20,328 nt of DNA from Flavobacteriales bacterium (GTDB lineage Bacteria > Bacteroidota > Bacteroidia > Flavobacteriales_F > PHOS-HE28). The stretch spans positions 1-20,328 of the forward strand of contig JADJOG010000032.1 of NCBI GenBank assembly GCA_016713865.1, in the 5' to 3' direction. The notes beneath the pieces were generated by a model. It searched no databases. It was not told where the DNA came from and saw nothing but the letters and a program-made list of their open reading frames with translations. A program made the position numbers and the translations under genes. Positions 15,347-20,328 of this stretch are shown one piece after another (positions within the stretch are counted from its first letter, which is position 1; every line of letters starts with the position of its first letter).

Positions 15347-17401
15347 ATGCACCAGATTCGCACCTGCTTAACCGTCCTTGCCGTCGCGCTTGCATGCGCG
15401 CATAACGCGCACGCCCAGGGCCTGCACCCCGATCGCGCCAACTACGCGGGCTTGCTACCGGGCAAGCTCGGCACATGGTGCACCTATCTGGTGGGCGGTG
15501 GACAATTGGCGCGTTTCGATGGCCAAGCCGATGAGGTGCGCCTCTATGATGTGCGCACCGGTGCGCTTGCGGGCACTTACAGGCTCACTGATGCGGGTTG
15601 CTCCTCCCGGGCCGATCACCAAGCGTTCGCATTGTTGGCCCGCCGCTACGGACACACGGACCACAGCGAGGCCATGGCCCATGCCGTATTCGACCCCAGC
15701 ATGCCCTGCCATGGGCAAGAGCGGGCCGATGAGCCACGCGCGCTTTCCGGCGTGGAGCGCAACGGCGAGCAGGTCATCGTGCGCGATGGTGCCCAGAACC
15801 AAGTGGCCGCGTTCGACCTATCGGAGAAGGTGGAAGTGCTGGCCCATTGGCCGCAACGTAAGTGCGTGCTGGCCGCCAAGGGGAACGACATCTTCATCAA
15901 GAAAATGATACTGGTGGACTATGACGGCAAACAGCATGGGTGCAAAGGCATGGAGGGAGTCGACAAGGTATTTGCTGTCAGTGAACGGTTCGTGCGGTAC
16001 GGCGATGACTTGTGGGATGCGGAAACACAGCAGGCGCTTCCGATCGGCCGCGGATACCTCACCAGCTGCTACCGATGCACGCAATCCGAGAGCATCAGCA
16101 ACGACGGGCGCTGGATGACCTTGGACTACTATTCCACCGACCGCAAATGCCAAGTGCGCATCTGGCAACTGCCCGGTCTGGAGCGCTTGCTGGATACCAC
16201 CTTCACCGAGGTGAACGATGCCGGCCTGGCCCCGGATGGTTCGGCCTTCTTCCTCTCGCGCGCCACGGAGCACGGCGATCGCGTGCTCATCGGCGATCCT
16301 CGCACGCTGCGGCTGAGCAACCCCTTCGTGGACGAGGCCATGGCCGCACGCTTCGTGGCCGATAGCTTGAGAGCCGCGGAGATCGTCCGGTACAACGCCA
16401 TGTACGATAGCCTGGTGTCCGACCTCACCACGCACATGGCCGAACGCCTGGCGCGCAAACAGAGCGTGCTGAACAGCTTCCTCAGCGATGCACGCAACTT
16501 GGGCTGGCGCACCAGCAAGCGTATCGACAGCCCCGCCGGTGCTAAGGGCTACTATGCCCAAGGCTTCCATTTCCGGATGCATCCGGATAGCGTGTACACC
16601 ATCCTGCACGTAGCCGTTTCGCCCATCGTGGAGAATTCGCCCACGTTCTACTTCGAGCCGCTCGCGCATGAAATGTACTTCGGCACCTTGAGCACCTTGG
16701 GCGGGCGCCACCTGGGCGTGCTGGCCAGCGGCATGGATGCCAGCTCGCTCGGTGTCGGCCTCGGGCTGCAATGGATGCCGCTGATGCCACGGGCCGATTC
16801 CAACGGCGAGATCCCTGGCGCACAAGGCACCTTGCTCGTGCTGGCCCATGCCAGTAAAGGACAGCTGCGCCTGCCCGACCTGGATGGCGCACCACTGGCT
16901 CTGGAGATGAGCTCGTGGCCCATGGATGCGCGCTACGGCGAGGCCCTGCGGCAATACCGTGAGCGGGTGGCGCGCCAAGCGGAGCAGGCGCGGCTCGAAG
17001 CCATTCGCAAGCAGGAATGGGCGCAGCGAAACGCAGCCCCCGCGCCCGGCAGCGCCCTAGGCAACTTGATGCAGCAGATCGAGGCTGCCGTGCCCGCCAC
17101 CTGGCCCACCTGCGGCACCTGCCATGGTACCGGCCTGCAACAGAGCACCTGCAGCTGCTGCAATGGCCGCGGCAGCTACAGCACCCAAACCTCGGAGTTC
17201 CACCGCACGAGCGAGAAGACCGATACCTACTATAATGCCGATGGCCCGCAAGGAGCAGGCTACTATGTGCGAACCACGCCCATCGGCTATTACACACAGA
17301 GCACGGTGCAGCAAGCGTGCAACTGCTGCAACGGCAGCGGCAGCCTCAGCAATAGCGGTGTGTGCGGCAGGTGCAACGGAGCCGGGCGGGTGCGGCCGTA
17401 A
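15347..17401 (+). CDS. secreted protein with C-terminal DnaJ-type CxxCxGxG zinc motifs (684 aa)
   Basis: The ATG at 15347 gives a signal peptide (residues 1-24, ending AHAQ); the longer open frame upstream has no such start. Residues about 30-350 look like a beta-propeller, with VRLYDVRTGAL, VRIWQLPGLERLL and GLAPDGSAFFLSR resembling WD40-type blades. A mixed domain follows (about 380-525), then a charged helix with coiled-coil character (YRERVARQAEQARLEAIRKQ, about 535-560). The C terminus has four zinc-type motifs: CGTCHGTG (589), CSCCNGRG (602), CNCCNGSG (658) and CGRCNGAG (673). This is the number and type seen in the DnaJ cysteine-rich domain, but with no J domain and in an exported protein. 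Many other Cys occur in the propeller part. Function unknown; a redox, chaperone-like or zinc-binding envelope role is inference. Confidence 0.82.
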   Translation: MHQIRTCLTVLAVALACAHNAHAQGLHPDRANYAGLLPGKLGTWCTYLVGGGQLARFDGQADEVRLYDVRTGALAGTYRLTDAGCSSRADHQAFALLARRYGHTDHSEAMAHAVFDPSMPCHGQERADEPRALSGVERNGEQVIVRDGAQNQVAAFDLSEKVEVLAHWPQRKCVLAAKGNDIFIKKMILVDYDGKQHGCKGMEGVDKVFAVSERFVRYGDDLWDAETQQALPIGRGYLTSCYRCTQSESISNDGRWMTLDYYSTDRKCQVRIWQLPGLERLLDTTFTEVNDAGLAPDGSAFFLSRATEHGDRVLIGDPRTLRLSNPFVDEAMAARFVADSLRAAEIVRYNAMYDSLVSDLTTHMAERLARKQSVLNSFLSDARNLGWRTSKRIDSPAGAKGYYAQGFHFRMHPDSVYTILHVAVSPIVENSPTFYFEPLAHEMYFGTLSTLGGRHLGVLASGMDASSLGVGLGLQWMPLMPRADSNGEIPGAQGTLLVLAHASKGQLRLPDLDGAPLALEMSSWPMDARYGEALRQYRERVARQAEQARLEAIRKQEWAQRNAAPAPGSALGNLMQQIEAAVPATWPTCGTCHGTGLQQSTCSCCNGRGSYSTQTSEFHRTSEKTDTYYNADGPQGAGYYVRTTPIGYYTQSTVQQACNCCNGSGSLSNSGVCGRCNGAGRVRP

Positions 17402-17682
17402 GGCGCGTCTCCTGAGCCGGGCGCTCCGCTCACACCTTAAGCAATAGGCATGGGGCTGCCTGTAGAGCAGCGGTGACCCATCGGCATACAGTCACCTGTT
17501 AAAGCGCTTGCAGGTTAGGCGGTCGTGCGGCCTACGAAATGCATGGGCTATGGGCCTTGCACGAAGGAACGGCAGAGGTGGACGATTGATTGCGGATCCG
17601 CAGACTTATCGCTACTCGCAGGGTTCACGCAGAAATCTACTTTCGGCATCGCCTTGCACATCGCTCTCCCCCTATCCCGCGA
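17402..17682. other. 281-bp intergenic region, no supported gene
   Basis: This lies between two plus-strand genes. ACCTG (17494-17498) and CAGGT (17511-17515) bracket a loop that contains the palindrome AAGCGCTT, a weak stem that might end transcription of the upstream gene. TACTTTCG at 17638-17645 matches TAnnTTTG at all but one position and lies 37 nt before the next ATG, but lacks a -33 TTTG. Nothing else stands out. Confidence 0.3.
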
Positions 17683-18680
17683 ATGAATCCTTCCATTTTG
17701 CAACAGATCATCGGTACCGTTAGCGCCAGTTTTGCCGCGCTGCTTTTCTTCCTGCGGCTGCTGCCGTTCCTGTCGGAATGGACGGGCAAGCAAACGAGCA
17801 GCGACCAATGGGCGATACCCGCACTGAACATCCTCGCACCCATCTGGGGCCTGATGATGGTCGCCCTGTTGTGCATGACCGCCAGCGGCGGGTTCGACTG
17901 GATCAAACTGGGACGCGGCAAGCTCTACTTGCTTACCGTAGCTGCTGCGTTCGCGCTGGCGTGCGCTTCCTACGTGTTCATCGCCCTGTATCTCCGGCCC
18001 GGCTTCACGCCGCGCGGCCTTTACAGTCCGTTCCTGTATCTCATCCTGTTCTCCACGGTGCTGCTGGTGGTGGTGAGCTTGAACCAGAAGCTCGTGCCCG
18101 GAGTGTCCGTGCAATGGTTGCTTCGGCCATGGACGTGGTTCACCGCATTGAGCCTTGTGGGCAGCTTGATCTTCGCTGGAAACTGGATCATCAACAACAG
18201 CGGTCGCGGTCTGGCCGACGTCGCCACGCGGATAATCGTCCTCTTGCCAGCGACCAAGGAAGAGCTCGCCGAGCGGCGGCTCGATCCGGAAGAACGATTT
18301 CGAAAGCTGGTCTGGAAGGCGAGCCGTGTTGAGAAACCGTGTGCGAGGCGGCTACAGCACGCCTCCGTTCGGATCCGGAGTTCATGCCTCGCATGGCCGC
18401 CATGCTGGATTCAGGCTATGCGGAACCTGCGCTGGCGTTCGTGCGCGATGCGGAGTTGACGCCTGACGAAAGATTACGTTTCGCCCGTCCCGCGCTGAAC
18501 GCTTTGGGACGTTGGTTGAGCAATGCTCCCGCGCCCAACTACACGACGTCGGAGAACATGAAGCGCATACGGGGATTTGGCGATGAGCTATTCCGCATAC
18601 TACCCGAGAAGTTCGCAGGCACCGGCGTCGACTTCTCCGAGCCGCAGGGGTGGTACAAGGAGAAGATGGAATTGGAATAG
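17683..18680 (+). CDS. five-helix membrane protein with cytoplasmic C-terminal domain; frameshift near 18335
   Basis: The ATG at 17683 gives MNPSILQQIIGTVSASFAAL; earlier in-frame codons are Arg-rich. Five membrane segments follow (FAALLFFLRLLPFL, LAPIWGLMMVALLCM, LTVAAAFALACASYVFIALY, FLYLILFSTVLLVVV, ALSLVGSLIFAGNWI). A hydrophilic helical domain begins near residue 180 (KEELAERRLDPEERFRKLVW). Coding signal then continues in another frame as VCEAATARLRSDPEFMPRM and ends KEKMELE at a TAG (18678-18680). One A missing from the AAA at 18334-18336 explains the shift, and the corrected product has 332 residues. The next gene begins 19 nt downstream on the same strand, so the two probably form an operon. 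I recognise no family. Confidence 0.75.
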
Positions 18681-18699
18681 TGGATCAACGAACGGACCG

Positions 18700-19849
18700 A
18701 TGACGATCCCTGACCCTTCCGCCAGCAACTCGCGGAGTTCCCCGGGCCTTTGCGCGAACTCGTGGAGGCCGAGATCAATGCCGGCAACAGCATCGTTGCT
18801 ATCGAGAACGGCTTTCCTGCCGCGCCGTGCGGTGCTTCCGTGAAGGCTGGACCAAGGCGGTCCAGGACGAACGCCGCAAATCCTGGGGCGAAGTGAAGTT
18901 CTACGCGCGCAACAACTCCAATTACGCGGGCGAATTCACCACTGAGCAACGGCACTTCTTCGTGCTCGAACCACCGCTGCCGCCCGAACCGCAGCCGGAC
19001 ATGGACGCCATCCGCAAAGCGCATGAGCCGAAGCCGGACGTGCTGACGACCTTGGCACAACGCGAAGCAGGCTCGGGGGTGGAATTCGGCAGGGCACTGT
19101 TGGATGAGCGCATGGCGGAACAGAAAGCGAACGCACGAGCACGCGCGCTATCGATCACGGAGACCGCCACCAGCGCGAAACGCCTGTTGCACTTCAACGA
19201 CCATCGCGCACCGCACGAGATCCAGTTCGCGCTGGAACGGGACCTCATGACGCTCTTCGACGCCACAATGAAGAACGACCGCCTGATCATGACAGCCAGT
19301 TCCAAGGTGGTCGGTTCGTGGAATCACTTCGAACTGCGCTTTGAGGCGGCGATGCCGAACACCAATTGCTACTCGCTCTGCGTGAAGACCTCTTGGGCGG
19401 ATGCAGCAGCCACGCACCACGACTATTACCGCCACACGGCAGGCACTTGGTTCGAGCACTGGACGCGCGATCTACAGCCCGCCTATCCGCCCGAGGTTGA
19501 TGAAGGGTCCTCCGAGCGCTACCAGAAGATCTGCGCCGCATCGCTGAACGCCGAAGCGCATCTCGATTCTGTTCCCGCGATCCAACAAACGATCGTGGCT
19601 GCGATGAAACGCGGCGCACGTTTCTCCACCTCACACAAGGAGGGCGGCACGAAGATCAGTTGGGATGGTCAGCGCTTCGTGCGTTCAGACTACGGTGACT
19701 ACCCGGATCACATCATCTACGCGAGCGAAGAGCACTTCCTGGAAGCGCTTCGGAAATTCTACGACTGGGAGACCTCGCAGAACGCTTATCCGGAGAAGGT
19801 CTCGGAGCTAGTGGCGTGGAGGCTTATGCTAAGGTTGATTCGGGGTTAG
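18700..19849 (+). CDS. protein of unknown function, likely partner of the upstream membrane protein; two frameshifts
   Basis: The longest clean frame starts at 18827, but coding signal runs further upstream in other frames. The ATG at 18700 gives MTIPDP, then after one missing base (18713-18718) FRQQLAEFPGPLRELVEAE and NSIVAIENGFPAAP. After another missing base (18815-18860) it joins EVKFYARNNSNYAGEFT, HFFVLEPPLPPEPQPDMDAI. With both restored the product is 383 residues in one frame. I have a general impression that the segment from ELVEAE to the DMDAIR-like stretch recurs in hypothetical bacterial proteins, but cannot name a family. The second half has GTWFEHWTRDLQP and GGTKISWDGQRFVRSDYGD, resembling neither an enzyme nor a known binding domain to me. 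No signal peptide or membrane helix is seen. It lies 19 nt after the membrane protein gene. Confidence 0.7.
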
Positions 19850-19901
19850 TGCGGGCTGAGAAGTGCATGATCGGGTCCCGAAGCGCAGAGCCTGCGGAGG
19901 T

Positions 19902-20328
19902 TCAAAACAGAATCTGCTGCATATGCTGGTGCGATCCGGAATCGCCGTAGACCTGAAGATACGCACTGAACGCGGCACGCAGCGCCGACGCTAGCTCGCC
20001 TTGCGGTAGCGCTTCAGCGATCTCGGCGGCTAGCTCGACCATTTGCCGGTGGGTGAGCGTGTTGATGATGGCGTGCATGTTCACGGACTCTTTCCGTTCC
20101 AGAAAGGCCAGATGATCGTTAGCGCAGGGACGGATGAATCGCGGGTATAGGCAAGGGAGGTCGTGGGGCTCGCATAAGAGAATGCGGCAGAGCTTTTCGA
20201 GGTGGGTCAAGCTGATGGAGGCCGGCCTGCCGTAGGTAGCGGGTATGCCGTATGGTGAGTGAAGCCGTGCGCGGTAAGGATGGCGTATGGCTTTGCAATG
20301 GCCTTTCTCCTTCATAACGCGGATGACA
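19902..20328 (-). CDS. XRE-family HTH transcriptional regulator, partial at window edge, two compensating frameshifts
   Basis: The segment ISLTHLEKLCRILLCEPHDL is the C-terminal half of a Cro/C1-type (HTH_26-like) DNA-binding domain, where the last helices normally read like LxKLCxxLxCxPxDL. Upstream, the given frame is nonsense-like, but dropping one C from GGCC at about 20300-20303 yields KGIAKPYAILTAHGFTHHTAY, the expected first helices. A one-base loss at about 20228-20245 then returns to the original frame. The ATG at 20315 is probably internal, because in-frame codons continue upstream to the edge (VIRVMKEKG), so the true start lies outside. The C-terminal extension MHAIINTLTHRQMVELAAEIAEAL is helical and may dimerise. 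The stop is 53 bp from the convergent upstream gene. Target unknown. Confidence 0.78.
   Translation of the reverse strand, partial: VIRVMKEKGHCKAIRHPYRARLHSPYGIPATYGRPASISLTHLEKLCRILLCEPHDLPCLYPRFIRPCANDHLAFLERKESVNMHAIINTLTHRQMVELAAEIAEALPQGELASALRAAFSAYLQVYGDSGSHQHMQQILF

Noticed and set aside
15818..16978. Antisense open frame of 386 residues inside the zinc-motif protein gene
   Set aside because: Ala/His/Gly/Gln-rich shadow with no signal or domain; the sense frame has a signal peptide and continues into the CxxCxGxG motifs.
18678..18710. In-frame TAG and TGA between the membrane protein and its partner, which looked like recoded stops in one long gene
   Set aside because: A separate ATG at 18700 with one missing base explains the downstream coding signal, and the TAG is a natural end for the first gene.
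19871..19881. Palindrome TCGGGTCCCGA between convergent genes at the right end
   Set aside because: Single-base centre prevents hairpin formation and it is too short to support an operator or terminator call.

Overview
This window looks like a GC-rich chromosome segment from the phylum Bacteroidota, probably a Flavobacteriales-like lineage (inference). The evidence is two secreted proteins with type IX secretion (T9SS) C-terminal sorting domains, many signal peptides ending in A-Q, a perfect Bacteroidota-type promoter (TTTG, 20 nt, TACATTTG), and 4-nt start/stop overlaps. I see no rRNA, tRNA, CRISPR array, insertion sequence or phage gene. The coding load is mostly secreted or envelope proteins, many of them unnamed.

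Layout. 1-102 is the tail of a gene entering from the left. 103-3726 holds a divergent N-glycan/amino-sugar module: a glycosylasparaginase and a small secreted protein on the minus strand, and a FucP-like sugar transporter plus ROK sugar kinase on the plus strand. A likely pathway is cleavage of GlcNAc-Asn, sugar uptake and sugar phosphorylation. A short helical protein (minus) follows, then a T9SS-sorted CotH-kinase-fold protein (4230-6548). 6579-9430 is a tightly coupled minus-strand operon of four secreted proteins, two of which share a repeat unit with a DxTGDGxxDLL motif. Divergent from it is a small secreted protein (9498). 10018-10906 is an SH3-like secreted protein (minus), followed by a four-helix membrane protein, a ChaN-like protein and a T9SS-sorted beta-propeller (plus). 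A fatty acid desaturase (minus) runs convergent to that propeller. 15347-17401 encodes a 684-residue secreted protein ending in four DnaJ-type CxxCxGxG zinc motifs. 17683-19849 is a two-gene unit: a five-helix membrane protein and a partner of unknown function. The right edge holds an XRE-family regulator that runs out of the window.

Reading-frame quality matters here. At 12 places the protein signal continues in another frame after a one-base shift (9 apparent deletions, 3 apparent insertions), spread over eight unrelated genes. This is most simply explained by residual sequencing or assembly indels rather than decay. I therefore give frame-corrected gene spans and state the shift points. 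The best leads for something undescribed are the coupled four-gene secreted operon (6579-9430), the secreted protein with a DnaJ-like zinc domain (15347-17401), and the membrane/soluble pair (17683-19849). There is no gene-free stretch above 300 bases; the two largest gaps (294 and 281 bases) are described as features.
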